Shown here piece after piece: positions 7,813-16,115 of a stretch of 41,159 bases of DNA. The position numbers and the translations under genes are program-made. Location: contig CANCHK010000017.1 in assembly GCA_947377865.1 (NCBI GenBank), positions 1 to 41,159 of the forward strand, given 5' to 3'. Within the stretch, counting starts at the first letter, position 1. Each line of letters opens with the position of its first letter. Source of the DNA: Opitutia bacterium. Lineage in GTDB: Bacteria; Verrucomicrobiota; Verrucomicrobiia; Opitutales; UBA953. The notes under the pieces are model-generated. The model did not search any database, was not told where the DNA came from, and saw nothing but the letters and a program-made list of their open reading frames with translations.

Positions 7813-8573
7813 CAGAGGGGGTTGCCCGTGGGGATGAATTCCCACTTCACGCCGAACTCTGCGGCCACCGCGGTGGCGAGCGCCTTCACGCCCCAGGTCT
7901 CGGTGGCGTAGTGTCCGCAGGGATAGAGGTTCCAACCCTGCTCATGGGCTTCGTTGAAATGTTCTTCGCGCAGCTCGCCGGTGATGAGCGTATCGCACCC
8001 TTCGGCCTTGAGGTGCTCCAGGGCGCTGCGTCCACTGCCGCTGAGGATCGCGATTTTCTTCGGCTTCGCGGAGCCGAACTCGATGCCCTTATAGGTCTGC
8101 GGGTAGGATGCCTTGAGGCGTTGGCGCAGCGTAGCGCGCGAGATACCCTGGCAGATGCAGGCGATGGGCAGGCCTTCGTAGTCCACGAACCAATCGACGA
8201 CCTTGAGGCCGAGATCTTGGGCAATGAGCGCGTTGTTGCCGATGGCCGGATGCGCGTCGAGCGGTAGGTGGCTGGAATAGAGCGAAAGCCCAGACTTCTT
8301 CAGCGCGGCTTTACGCAGGGCGCGGACTGCGCGTTCGGGCGAGACCGGGCGCCAGTACATCCCGTGGTGCACAATCAGGAAATCGACGCCGCGCCGGGCG
8401 GCTTCGGCGAAGACCTGAGCACCGGCGTCCACGGCCGCGCCGACCTTGCGTACCGGGCGCGCGCCCTTGTGCTGGAGGCCGTTGCGGGAGCCTTCGAAGT
8501 CGGCGATGTTCTTGCGGTTGGTAAGGAGGTCGCAGAAGCGCGCGACCTGGGCGGCGGTGACCTTGGTCTTCAC
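7812..8573 (-). CDS. Nif3/YbgI-family dinuclear-metal protein
   Basis: This 253-residue protein matches the length of the Nif3 (DUF34) family, often annotated as GTP cyclohydrolase I type 2 homologue. Visible ligand motifs are LIVHHGMYW (tandem His), SSHLPLDAH, ILSGSG and TGELREEHFNEAHEQG with GHYATE. The family binds two metal ions; the true substrate is unsettled. I set the start at GTG 8573 because it forms a GTGA overlap with the stop of the preceding gene and yields VTAAQVARFCD. The frame continues upstream to an ATG at 8732, but that extension is Arg-rich out-of-frame translation of the neighbour. It is coupled to gluQ downstream. Confidence 0.85.
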   Translation of the reverse strand: MKTKVTAAQVARFCDLLTNRKNIADFEGSRNGLQHKGARPVRKVGAAVDAGAQVFAEAARRGVDFLIVHHGMYWRPVSPERAVRALRKAALKKSGLSLYSSHLPLDAHPAIGNNALIAQDLGLKVVDWFVDYEGLPIACICQGISRATLRQRLKASYPQTYKGIEFGSAKPKKIAILSGSGRSALEHLKAEGCDTLITGELREEHFNEAHEQGWNLYPCGHYATETWGVKALATAVAAEFGVKWEFIPTGNPL

Positions 8574-9406
8574 AGTCTCTTGAAGTTGGCCGACTGGGCG
8601 GCGGGGTGGGCGAGCGTGGCGGGCTCGAAGGTCTGCGGGGTGAAGTTCCCGCCGAGAGCGGCTTCGGTGATGCGGAGCAGGTCGGCGTCGCGGGTGGTCT
8701 CGTCGAGCACGCTGCAGGCGGCGAGCATCCATTGGTCGTCGATTTTGGAGAATTCTTCGACCTGCGTCGTGCGGGTCTTCTTACCGTTCATATCGAAGCA
8801 GCTCGCCTGAACCAAGACGCCGTAGGTGCGATCGATGGCGAAGTTCACCTTGGCGGGTTCATGGCCAATCTGGTTGAGCGCGTCGAAGGTATGCACCGGG
8901 CGGCGGCGTTTCTCCGTGGTCAGATAGGCCGTGGCGGGCCAGTGCGTGAACGGTAGCTGGAGGTCGAAGGGCGAGAGGATAAGACCGTCCGCCAGCGGGA
9001 ATAGCGACGTCTTGTCGTCGAGTTCCTGGGCGATGTCGCCGCGGCGGGAGATCCAGACGCGGCTTCCTTGGGCGGACTTGACGGTGATAAAGGACAAGGC
9101 CGGCTTGCCTAGGGCGTCCTTGATCTCGCCGCGGAGCAATTGGGTTTCACCTTGGGTGGAGGCCCAGAGCGTGCCTTGGACGGGGGCGAGCGATTCACCT
9201 TTGCGTGGCTTGTGGACGATCTCGAAGCGCAGGCAGAGGTCGCCGTTGAGTCGGGAGTGACGGAAGCTAGCGAGAAAGGCCTGGCCTTGTTCGGGCGTCA
9301 GCTGATCTAGGTCAGGCGCGGAAGGGACCCGGGATTGCGCAAGGCAACCAAGTGCGATGAGACACGCTACCCAGCGGACGGACAGGCTGAGCAGTCGGTT
9401 ACTCAC
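8570..9406 (-). CDS. Exported protein, possible LolA-like outer-membrane lipoprotein-sorting relative
   Basis: The 278-residue protein has a hydrophobic leader (about 8-24) and a cysteine in LIALGC that could be lipidated, although the -3 residue is Ala rather than Leu. Features such as alternating beta segments, ITVKSAQGSRVWISRRGDI, SPFDLQLPFTHW and VLVQASCFDMNGKK resemble the half-barrel of LolA/MucB-like proteins that carry lipids or lipoproteins. This assignment rests on pattern recognition only. It sits between secG (6 bp downstream of its stop) and the Nif3 gene, with which it overlaps by GTGA. A role in the envelope would fit next to secG. Confidence 0.6.
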   Translation of the reverse strand: MSNRLLSLSVRWVACLIALGCLAQSRVPSAPDLDQLTPEQGQAFLASFRHSRLNGDLCLRFEIVHKPRKGESLAPVQGTLWASTQGETQLLRGEIKDALGKPALSFITVKSAQGSRVWISRRGDIAQELDDKTSLFPLADGLILSPFDLQLPFTHWPATAYLTTEKRRRPVHTFDALNQIGHEPAKVNFAIDRTYGVLVQASCFDMNGKKTRTTQVEEFSKIDDQWMLAACSVLDETTRDADLLRITEAALGGNFTPQTFEPATLAHPAAQSANFKRL

Positions 9407-9412
9407 TCAGGC

Positions 9413-9856
9413 TTACTTGGCCGGAGCCGGAGCAGCGGGCTTCGCCGGAGTCGTCGCGGCCGGAGCCGGGGTGGACTGGGGTTTGGCGGCAGCAGAGGCT
9501 GGGACGGCAGGGGTGGCGGCGGCAGGGGCGACCGGGGCAGCGGTGGCTGGGGCAGCCGGAGCGGCGACGGGGGCGGTAGACTTAGCGTCGAGGGCCTTGG
9601 TGACCGGCTTTTCGCGGGCGACGAAGCCCAGATAAAGACTAAAGCTCAGGATAAAGAGGATGACCGTCAGGGTCGTGGTCATCTTCGAGAGCACGTTGGC
9701 GGATTCACCGCCAAAGACGGTCTCAGCGGCACCGCCCCCGAGGGCCGATCCCATACCTGCGTTGGCGCTGGGGCGCTGCATCAGGATCACGAGGACCACG
9801 AGGATACAGACAAGGAAGAGAGCCACCACGGAGGCGTAGAGAAGGAAGTCCGACAT
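9413..9856 (-). CDS. secG: Preprotein translocase subunit SecG with Ala/Pro-rich tail
   Basis: SecG is the small membrane subunit of the SecYEG channel. The 147-residue protein has two transmembrane helices (about 3-25 and 54-75) flanking the family motif VILMQRPSANAGMGSALGGG and AETVFGG. The part after residue 80 is an unusually long Ala/Pro/Thr-rich, low-complexity tail of roughly 65 residues, probably disordered. The start is the ATG at 9856 (MSDFLLY), preceded by GGATGGGG as a plausible ribosome binding site; a TTG at 9868 is the only in-frame alternative nearby. It lies between recF and an exported protein on the same strand. Confidence 0.88.
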   Translation of the reverse strand: MSDFLLYASVVALFLVCILVVLVILMQRPSANAGMGSALGGGAAETVFGGESANVLSKMTTTLTVILFILSFSLYLGFVAREKPVTKALDAKSTAPVAAPAAPATAAPVAPAAATPAVPASAAAKPQSTPAPAATTPAKPAAPAPAK

Positions 9857-9899
9857 GGCCCCATCCAAGGGCTCAATTTCCTATAAAACAACGCCAAAA

Positions 9900-10961
9900 T
9901 CAGGTCTGAAGGTAGCTGCCCCCGGACACCCGGTAGGTCAGCCACTCCCCGGACGGTGGCGGAACGGTGCCAGTAGCGATAACCTGATGTTTTTCGCCAA
10001 CTTCATTCCAGAAGGCCCGACGACGGATATCGTCGAGTTCGCCCAGGACATCGTCGGCCAGGATGACCGGCGGCGTGGGGGCGAGGAGGGTATCGCGCTG
10101 TAGGCGGGCGAGGCAGAGTGCCAGGACAAGGAGGCGCTGTTGGCCTTCGGAGGCGTAGTCGCAGGCTTCCTTGCCGGCGAAGAGCATCCCGAAGTCATCG
10201 CGCTGAGGACCGCGTAATGTCGTCCCCGAGGCGAGGTCGGCGACTCGTGTCTTCGCCCAGATCTCGACAAGCTGCTCGGCTGCGACGTCGGGTTGGTAGA
10301 CCAGGTCGGCGCCTTGATCGGGGAAGCCGGCACGGCCGCAGGCTTCGCGCAAAGTGGCTGCGAGTTCAGGCAGGATACGCGCGCGGGTCGTAGCCATCAG
10401 TTGAGCGGGCGCGAGCATCGCCTTTTCGAAGGCGCGCAGTTCCTCGTCGGAGCGGACGGTGGCTTTCAGCAAGGCGTTACGTCCGTCGAGCGCCCGACCG
10501 TAGTCGCGGACTGCCGTGAGGTAGGCGGCGTCGGTGCCGCCGATTGCGGCATCGAGCCAGCGGCGTCGGTTCGAGGGTGAGCCACGGACGAGGCGCAAGT
10601 CGTCGGAACAGAAGACGATCGTTGGGAACTGCCCGAGGTGCTGGGCGACGGAGGCCACCGGCGTGCCATTGAGTAAAGCCTTGCGCGAGCCTTTCGCCAA
10701 GCGGATCTCAATCTCAGCGTTCTCTTCGTCCGAGAGTCGAACATCTAGTCGTAGGCGGGCTTCCGTACACCCCGAGCGGACTAGCGGAGCGATGTCATTC
10801 GTGCGGAACGATCGAAAGGATGAGACGAGGGCCGCGGCTTCGAGGAGATTGGTTTTTCCTTGTCCGTTATCGCCGAGCAAGAAGACGCGTGGGGCGTCCG
10901 TGGTGACGTCCGCGAAGGTTAGGTTGCGGAAATCTGCGGCCCGGATGCGCGTCAGGCGCAT
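9900..10961 (-). CDS. recF: DNA replication and repair protein RecF
   Basis: RecF is an SMC-like ATPase that loads RecA at single-strand gaps together with RecO and RecR. The 353-residue protein shows FRNLTFADV, Walker A GDNGQGKT (residues 30-37), the ABC-like signature ASEGQQRLL (about 268-276) and Walker B VILADDVLGELD (about 294-305). It is complete and of normal length. The usual neighbours dnaA, dnaN and gyrB are absent; instead it follows the LysM lipoprotein by 3 bp and precedes secG by 43 bp, so it is part of a mixed housekeeping transcript. Confidence 0.93.
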   Translation of the reverse strand: MRLTRIRAADFRNLTFADVTTDAPRVFLLGDNGQGKTNLLEAAALVSSFRSFRTNDIAPLVRSGCTEARLRLDVRLSDEENAEIEIRLAKGSRKALLNGTPVASVAQHLGQFPTIVFCSDDLRLVRGSPSNRRRWLDAAIGGTDAAYLTAVRDYGRALDGRNALLKATVRSDEELRAFEKAMLAPAQLMATTRARILPELAATLREACGRAGFPDQGADLVYQPDVAAEQLVEIWAKTRVADLASGTTLRGPQRDDFGMLFAGKEACDYASEGQQRLLVLALCLARLQRDTLLAPTPPVILADDVLGELDDIRRRAFWNEVGEKHQVIATGTVPPPSGEWLTYRVSGGSYLQT

Positions 10962-10964
10962 AGC

Positions 10965-11693
10965 TTATTCCGGAAGAAGGATCACCGTGCCGATTTTAGG
11001 CAGGCTGTTAATCGACGTCATCTTGTCGCGGTTCGCGTTGAAGATGGCGGAAATGCGGGCCGGATTGGCGTCGCCGTAGGTCTTGCGGGCGATGCTCGAA
11101 AGGCTATCGCCCTTGGCGACCGTGTACTGGCGGAAGCGGGCGGGCTTATCATCGCCGGGTGGAGTCTTATCCGTGGTGGGCTTTTCGCTGGTTGTCTTTG
11201 CTGGGAGGATGAGGCCTTTCTGGGTGCGATTGTAATCGGCCAGTTCGCGCTTCAGCTTTTCGTTCTCGAGTTGCAGATTGCGGAGACGGGCATTGAGGTC
11301 GGAACCTCCCAGTGCGTCGGGCTCCATCGGTCTGCCTGGTAGCTGCTGCATGAACTGCTTTTCAGCGGTCTTGATCATCTGGCGGACGATGTTGGACTGC
11401 TCCGAGGCAGGCTTCATCCGTATATACTGATTAAAGTGGTAAATCGCCGGCAGCGGATCCTGTAGCTCGAGGTACATGCGACCGGCTTCGAGGTGCGATT
11501 CTGCCGCCCCCTTTCGATTGTCGATTACCTTGAGGTAGCATTCAAGTGCCTTGCGGATCTCGCCTTGCTTGTGGAACGTCTGCCCCTGACGGAATTCCGG
11601 ATCGTCGACGTCGAGGGTGCGGGAGTCGGCGCGTGAACCATCGTCGCAACCGGCGATCAGCAGGACCGTGAAGACGAAGACAGCGCGAACCAT
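10965..11693 (-). CDS. LysM-domain lipoprotein with TPR-like and coiled-coil parts
   Basis: The 242-residue protein starts with a lipoprotein signal (MVRAVFVFTVLLIAGC, lipidated Cys at 16). A helical TPR-like stretch follows (about 30-105, with GQTFHKQGEIRKALECYLKVID), then a short coiled coil (about 125-155, LRNLQLENEKLKRELADY). A single C-terminal LysM domain (about 190-242, YTVAKGDSLSSIARKTYGD) would bind peptidoglycan. This layout suggests an envelope scaffold tethering the outer membrane to the wall. I chose the ATG at 11693 over one 21 bp upstream because it gives a compact lipoprotein signal. The gene ends 3 bp before the recF start. Confidence 0.82.
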   Translation of the reverse strand: MVRAVFVFTVLLIAGCDDGSRADSRTLDVDDPEFRQGQTFHKQGEIRKALECYLKVIDNRKGAAESHLEAGRMYLELQDPLPAIYHFNQYIRMKPASEQSNIVRQMIKTAEKQFMQQLPGRPMEPDALGGSDLNARLRNLQLENEKLKRELADYNRTQKGLILPAKTTSEKPTTDKTPPGDDKPARFRQYTVAKGDSLSSIARKTYGDANPARISAIFNANRDKMTSINSLPKIGTVILLPE

Positions 11694-11735
11694 AAGCGGA
11701 CAATCTCCGTGCACCTAGCGTCCTTCAACTCAAAA

Positions 11736-12635
11736 TCATACCCCGATAGCCTGACGTAGGGCCGAGGCGAGGTCGGGCTTCGCAAAGCGGAATCCTCCGG
11801 CCAGAGCGACTGCGGGCCGGGCGGCTAGGTCTCCGAGTACGGTTTCTCGGCCCATCTGTCCGAACAGCAGGGAGAGGGCCCAGGCTGGCGTTGGCAGGAA
11901 ACTGGGACGATGGAGGACGGAGCCTAGGGTGCGGGCGAATTCCGCTTGGTGGACGGCCTGGGGCGCGACGGCATTAAGCGGGCCGCTGACGGCTGGGTTT
12001 TCCATCGCCCAGACGATCAGTTCGACGAGGTCCGGAAGTCCAATCCAGCTCAAGTGCTGTTGGCCTCCGCCGATTGGGCCGCCGAGTCCGAGCCGAAAGG
12101 CGGGCAGCATTTTGCGTAGACCGCCACCTGAGGCGGAAAGGACGAGGGAAGTACGGAGCAAGACCGTACGGATCCCTCCCTCGCTGGCCGCTAGGGTCGC
12201 GTTTTCCCATGCTTCGGTCACTTGGGGGAGAAAACCTTCAGTGGAGATAGCGGAGGTTTCGTCGAGGATCTCCTTTCGATGTATCCCGTAGCGATTGACC
12301 CCGGACATGGAGATGAAGACTTCAGGCTTATGCTTCAGTTTGGCCAAGGTACGCGCAAGCAGGCGGGTGCCGTCGCGCCGGCTGGCCATGATTCGTTCCT
12401 TGGCCGCTTCGGTCCAGCGTTGGGCAATGGATTCGCCAGCGAGGTGGATGACGGCATGGGCGCCTTCGAGGGATTCACAATCAATGTGGCCCGTAAGATG
12501 GTTCATGCCGCTGGGCCCATCGTGGCGGGAGCGGAAGGCTAATACTTCGTAGCCGAGTGAGGTCAGCCGCCGGGATAAAGACGAACCGATGAGGCCGGTG
12601 GCGCCGGTCAGGATGATGCGTCGTTTGGCCGTCAT
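11736..12635 (-). CDS. TIGR01777-family NAD(P)-dependent epimerase
   Basis: The 299-residue protein belongs to the YfcH/SDR39U1 type of extended short-chain dehydrogenases. The Rossmann motif ILTGATGLIGSSLSRRL lies at about 8-24, followed by AVIHLAGESIAQRWT, the family-specific KERIMASR, and SGVNRYG with the catalytic Tyr. The C-terminal DUF1731-like segment includes FLPTPAWALSLLFGQMG. The substrate is unknown for the family; a sugar nucleotide or cell-division-linked role has been proposed. It sits between the MnmM-like methyltransferase and the LysM lipoprotein on one strand. Confidence 0.88.
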   Translation of the reverse strand: MTAKRRIILTGATGLIGSSLSRRLTSLGYEVLAFRSRHDGPSGMNHLTGHIDCESLEGAHAVIHLAGESIAQRWTEAAKERIMASRRDGTRLLARTLAKLKHKPEVFISMSGVNRYGIHRKEILDETSAISTEGFLPQVTEAWENATLAASEGGIRTVLLRTSLVLSASGGGLRKMLPAFRLGLGGPIGGGQQHLSWIGLPDLVELIVWAMENPAVSGPLNAVAPQAVHQAEFARTLGSVLHRPSFLPTPAWALSLLFGQMGRETVLGDLAARPAVALAGGFRFAKPDLASALRQAIGV

Positions 12636-12666
12636 CCCGAATAGGTTGCAAGGAAAGCCCGCGACT

Positions 12667-13251
12667 TCAAACCGACGGCTTGTTTACCACGAGAATCCAA
12701 GGCTTCCCCGGGGTGGGGTAATAGCCGATTTTCTCGACGTGTAGGCCCGCCTTCGCCTGCTGCTCCGCGAAGGAAAGCACGATATCGGATTCTTCAGGGC
12801 CGCCAGGGTGTCCAGTGTAGGCGACGCAGATGAGACGGCCGCCCGGACGAAGATGGGCGAAGGCGTCGCGCAATGCACGGTCGGTAGAGGCTGGTTGCGT
12901 GATGATGGATGCGTCGCCGCCGGGCAGGTAGCCAAGATTAAAGATGGCTACACCAATCTTACCGCGTTGTTCGGCCGTAAGGACTTCGGCAAGTTCCGCA
13001 TGGCTACGTAGATGCAGCGAGACGCGGCTTAGCAGGCCGGCGACTTCCAGTAGGTTGCGCGTGGAGGCGATGGCTTCCGGCTGGATATCGAAGGCGTGCA
13101 CTTGGCCCGTGGGGCCAACGGCTTGGGCCAGGCAGGCCGTGTCGCGCCCTTTGCCGGCAGTTCCGTCCACGGCGATGTCGCCCGGTAGGAGGATCTCGGT
13201 CGCGAGCTTTTGAGCGCGCTCGGTGACGCGGATCGGATTTACGGGAGCCAA
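12667..13251 (-). CDS. MnmM/YtqB-family class I methyltransferase
   Basis: It is a SAM-dependent methyltransferase resembling MnmM, which methylates the wobble-uridine side chain in tRNA. Motif I is [17 protein letters not shown], then [10 protein letters not shown], and the family signature [11 protein letters not shown] followed by [15 protein letters not shown]. The long open frame begins at 13449, but the first 66 codons are Arg-rich antisense-like sequence inside menB. I place the start at TTG 13251, overlapping the menB 3' end by 13 bp and giving 194 residues, the usual family length. No ATG or GTG occurs close by, so the start is less certain than the function. Confidence 0.8.
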   Translation of the reverse strand: MAPVNPIRVTERAQKLATEILLPGDIAVDGTAGKGRDTACLAQAVGPTGQVHAFDIQPEAIASTRNLLEVAGLLSRVSLHLRSHAELAEVLTAEQRGKIGVAIFNLGYLPGGDASIITQPASTDRALRDAFAHLRPGGRLICVAYTGHPGGPEESDIVLSFAEQQAKAGLHVEKIGYYPTPGKPWILVVNKPSV

Positions 13252-14084
13252 GGGAATTTTCGGAAATTGGGAGGACGCTTCTCGTTCCAAGCGGCGCGAC
13301 CTTCGTCGCCCTCTTCCGAAAGATAATAAAGCAAAGTGGCGTTGCCGGAAAGTTCCTGAATCCCAGCCTGGCCGTCGAGTTCGGCATTGAAGGCCGACTT
13401 CAGGCAGCGGATGGCGAGTGGGCTCTTCGTGAGGATTTCCTGGGCCCATTTCACGCCTTCGGCATCGAGCTGGTCGTAAGGGACGACCGTATTGACCAAG
13501 CCCATCTCGAGTGCCTGCTTGGCGTCGTACTGGCGGCAGAGATACCAGATCTCGCGGGCCTTCTTCTGGCCGACGATGCGGGCGAGGTAGGAAGCGCCGA
13601 AGCCACCGTCGAAACTGCCGACCGTCGGGCCGGTCTGGCCGAAGACCGCGTTGTCGGCGGCGATGGTAAGGTCACAGATGACGTGGAGTACGTGCCCGCC
13701 GCCGATGGCGAAGCCGGCGACGAGGGCGATGACGACCTTGGGCATCGAGCGGATGAGGCGTTGTAGGTCGAGGACGTTGAGGCGAGGGACGCCGTCCTTG
13801 CCCATGTAGCCGCCTTTTTTGTCGCCGCGGATCTTCTGGTCGCCGCCTGCGCAGAAGGCGAACTTGCCGTCGGCCTGCGGGTTGGCGCCACGGAGGAGCA
13901 CCACGCCGATCGTGGCGTCGTCACGCGCGTCCGAGAAAGCCTTCAGCATTTCCGCGACCGTGTCCGGGGTGAAGGCGTTGCGCCGAGAGGGGCGGTTGAT
14001 GGTCACGCGGGCGATACCATCGGCCTTCTCGTACACGATGTCGGTGAACGCTCCCTGCTTTTGCCAACTGATCTCGGACTGCAT
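13239..14084 (-). CDS. menB: 1,4-dihydroxy-2-naphthoyl-CoA synthase
   Basis: MenB closes the second ring in menaquinone synthesis, converting o-succinylbenzoyl-CoA. The 281-residue crotonase-fold protein has [17 protein letters not shown] near the N-terminus, [11 protein letters not shown] as oxyanion-hole loop, [13 protein letters not shown], and the MenB-specific [19 protein letters not shown]. The C-terminal ANNEKR-like element appears as [11 protein letters not shown]. The ATG at 14084 is chosen; the frame runs 78 bp further upstream without family similarity. AACCCC directly abuts the start codon, with no Shine-Dalgarno sequence. No other men genes are nearby. It heads the leftward housekeeping run. 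Confidence 0.93.
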   Translation of the reverse strand: MQSEISWQKQGAFTDIVYEKADGIARVTINRPSRRNAFTPDTVAEMLKAFSDARDDATIGVVLLRGANPQADGKFAFCAGGDQKIRGDKKGGYMGKDGVPRLNVLDLQRLIRSMPKVVIALVAGFAIGGGHVLHVICDLTIAADNAVFGQTGPTVGSFDGGFGASYLARIVGQKKAREIWYLCRQYDAKQALEMGLVNTVVPYDQLDAEGVKWAQEILTKSPLAIRCLKSAFNAELDGQAGIQELSGNATLLYYLSEEGDEGRAAWNEKRPPNFRKFPWLP

Positions 14085-14175
14085 GGGGTTAACTTGGCGG
14101 GCGGGGACGTTTTTTCCAACGAATAAGCGACGAGACGCTTGAAAATTGGCGAAGCCTCCCACACTTTAGCGGCCT

Positions 14176-14646
14176 ATGGCCCGACTGACTCCCGAACAGA
14201 TTTCCAAGGTTTCCGCCTGGGTGGCGGAAGGTGCCACGCTTTCGCAGATTCAGGAGCGCCTTTCCTCTCAGCTCGAGGTCTCGATGACCTATATGGACGT
14301 CCGTTTCCTCGTGGACGATCTGAACCTTGCCTTGATCGAGAAGGAAGAGCCTAAGAAGCCCGAGGAGGACGCCGTGGAAGCTGCGCCTGCTGCGGCCGAA
14401 GCTCCGGTCGCTCCGACCGCCCAAGGCGCCGGCGTCGTGACCGTCGAGGTCGATACCATCGCCCAACCGCATGCCATGGTCAGCGGACATGTCACTTTCT
14501 CCGATGGCGAGAAGGCCGATTGGTATATCGATCATCAGGGCCGCCCCGGGATGGCTGCACGTACGCCTGGATATCGTCCGACGCCGCAGGACATCACTGA
14601 CTTCCAGACCAAGCTGGACGCCGCGCTCCGTCAGGCTGGTTACTGA
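14176..14646 (+). CDS. Small two-domain protein of unknown function
   Basis: I do not recognise a characterised family. The 156-residue acidic protein has a helical N-terminal part (residues 1-53, LTPEQISKVSAWVAEGATLSQIQ) that reads like a helix-turn-helix, then an Ala/Pro/Glu-rich linker (about 56-85). The C-terminal domain (about 86-156) contains VTVEVDTIAQPHAMVSGHVTFSDG, WYIDHQGRPGM and a final helix. There is no signal peptide, so it is probably cytoplasmic. Codon use resembles the neighbours and the frame is intact, so I consider it a real gene. It diverges from menB and ends 4 bp from the converging ispD stop. Confidence 0.75.
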   Translation: MARLTPEQISKVSAWVAEGATLSQIQERLSSQLEVSMTYMDVRFLVDDLNLALIEKEEPKKPEEDAVEAAPAAAEAPVAPTAQGAGVVTVEVDTIAQPHAMVSGHVTFSDGEKADWYIDHQGRPGMAARTPGYRPTPQDITDFQTKLDAALRQAGY

Positions 14647-14654
14647 GCGCTCAG
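14643..14654. repeat. 12-bp perfect palindrome over two convergent stop codons
   Basis: CTGAGCGCTCAG contains the TGA stop of the rightward unknown gene and, on the other strand, the TGA stop of ispD. Each arm provides one stop. It is too short and lacks a U-run to be a convincing terminator. Confidence 0.5.
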
Positions 14655-15355
14655 CGCGTCTTCAGGATCGCTTCCGCTAGCACGAAATCCGCCGGACGAG
14701 TGAGCTTCAGGTTTACCGAAGGGTTCTCTACCAAGGAGACATCCTGACCGACGAATTCCACGGCGGAGCTGTCGTCGGTGACCTTACGCTGCAGTTCGGC
14801 GACCTTGCGATAGGCCTTGAGGACAATCGAGGTACGGAAGACCTGAGGTGTCTCAGCGGTCCAGACCAGCCCGCGATCGGGCGAAGTGTCGACGGAGGCC
14901 GAATCCGCTTTTGCGATTTTGACCGTGTCGGCCGCACGACCTGCGAGGATGGCGGCACCGGTCTCCTTGGCCTTTTCACGTACCTTGCGGATGGCTTCGG
15001 GTGAGACGAGCGGGCGGGCGCCGTCATGGATGTGCACGAAGCCTGGGTGGCCTTCGCAGGCGTTGAGCGCGGCGAGGACGGAATCCTGACGGGATTCCCC
15101 GCCGGGAACGAACTCGACCGTGGTGATCGAAGGCAGATGGCCGGCGAGCTGGGCCTTCAGCTTGGCGAGCTGGGCCTCGTCGCGATAGGTGATGACCACG
15201 CGGGCGATGAGGCCCGTGCTCAGGAAGGATTGCAGCGAATGGACGAAGACCGGTTTGCCGGCGAGGAGCGCGGTGATCTTGTCGTCGACGACTGCTTGCA
15301 TGCGCCGCGCGGAACCCGCGGCGAGGAGGATCAGGATGTCGGTTTCCGCGCTCAT
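14651..15355 (-). CDS. ispD: 2-C-methyl-D-erythritol 4-phosphate cytidylyltransferase
   Basis: IspD couples CTP with methylerythritol phosphate in the non-mevalonate isoprenoid route. The 234-residue protein has the nucleotide-binding start LLAAGSARRM (about 10-19), PVFVHSLQSF, GGESRQDSVLAAL, the signature IHDGARPLV, WTAETPQVF, and TDDSSAVEF near the C-terminus. All key blocks are present and the length is typical. Its ATG overlaps the pyrF stop as ATGA, so translation is coupled. The menaquinone gene menB in the region also needs isoprenoid side chains, but the link is only suggestive. Confidence 0.92.
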   Translation of the reverse strand: MSAETDILILLAAGSARRMQAVVDDKITALLAGKPVFVHSLQSFLSTGLIARVVITYRDEAQLAKLKAQLAGHLPSITTVEFVPGGESRQDSVLAALNACEGHPGFVHIHDGARPLVSPEAIRKVREKAKETGAAILAGRAADTVKIAKADSASVDTSPDRGLVWTAETPQVFRTSIVLKAYRKVAELQRKVTDDSSAVEFVGQDVSLVENPSVNLKLTRPADFVLAEAILKTR

Positions 15356-16056
15356 GCGATCTCGCCGATGTCACGGCGGATGCGGAGCGTTTCAGCCGCA
15401 GGGTCCTTGGCTTTCAGGATGGGACGCCCGACCACGATGAAGCTGGCGCCTGCTGCGGCGGCCTGCGCCGGCGTCATCACGCGATTCTGGTCGTCACCAG
15501 CGGCATCGGGATAGCGGATGCCAGGAGTCACGAGCGTCGGGCCGGCGCCGAGGTCCTTGCGTAGGATTGGTAGTTCGAGCGGGGAACAGACGAGTCCACC
15601 GATGCCGGAATCGATGGCCATGCGACCGAGCAGGCGGACTTGTTCCTCGGGCGTGCGCGCGACGCCGGTGGCGGAAAGCTGGGCCAGGTCCATCGAGGTC
15701 AGTACGGTGACGCCGAGTACAGTGCAGTCGGGCAGGGTGGCTTTCGCGGCTTCGGCGGCACGGGCAATCATCTCTGGACCACCGCAGGCATGGATGGTGA
15801 GGAGAGAGCAGGGGCGGCCCTTGAGGCTCTTGATGGCGGACGAAACCGTATTCGGGATGTCGTGGAACTTCAGGTCGAGGAAGACCTTGAAGCCCAAGGC
15901 GTGGAATTCATCGACGATACCCGGGCCGTGGCGCGTGAAGAGCTGGAGGCCGAGCTTCACCCAAGCGAGATTGCCGGCGAGCGGACGGGCGAGCGCCAAG
16001 GCTTCTTCCTTGGTCTCTACATCGAGGGCGAGGATCAGTCGGCAAGGAGAAGCCAT
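15352..16056 (-). CDS. pyrF: Orotidine-5'-phosphate decarboxylase
   Basis: It performs the last step of UMP synthesis. The 234-residue TIM-barrel protein has LILALDVETKEEA at the start, VKLGLQLF, the catalytic FLDLKFHDIPNTV, LGVTVLTSMD, VTPGIRYP and the phosphate-binding IVVGRPIL. The length matches the short bacterial type. The open frame extends to 16221, but its first 55 codons overlap nothing conserved and run towards the esterase gene. The ATG at 16056 (MASPCRL) is the right start. It is coupled to ispD by ATGA. Confidence 0.93.
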   Translation of the reverse strand: MASPCRLILALDVETKEEALALARPLAGNLAWVKLGLQLFTRHGPGIVDEFHALGFKVFLDLKFHDIPNTVSSAIKSLKGRPCSLLTIHACGGPEMIARAAEAAKATLPDCTVLGVTVLTSMDLAQLSATGVARTPEEQVRLLGRMAIDSGIGGLVCSPLELPILRKDLGAGPTLVTPGIRYPDAAGDDQNRVMTPAQAAAAGASFIVVGRPILKAKDPAAETLRIRRDIGEIA

Positions 16057-16115
16057 GCCGTCTTTATGGAAACGGCACGGCCTTCCCGCCAGCGTAAATC
16101 GTCCCCTCGGCCTGC

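Noticed and set aside
13252-13449. N-terminal extension of the MnmM-like methyltransferase
   Set aside because: It lies inside menB in another frame, is Arg-rich, and makes the protein longer than its family.
14085-14175. menB/unknown-gene divergent spacer as a mapped promoter region
   Set aside because: I looked for -35/-10 pairs in both directions and found only poor matches (for example TTGAAA with a 2-of-6 -10), so I do not annotate a promoter.
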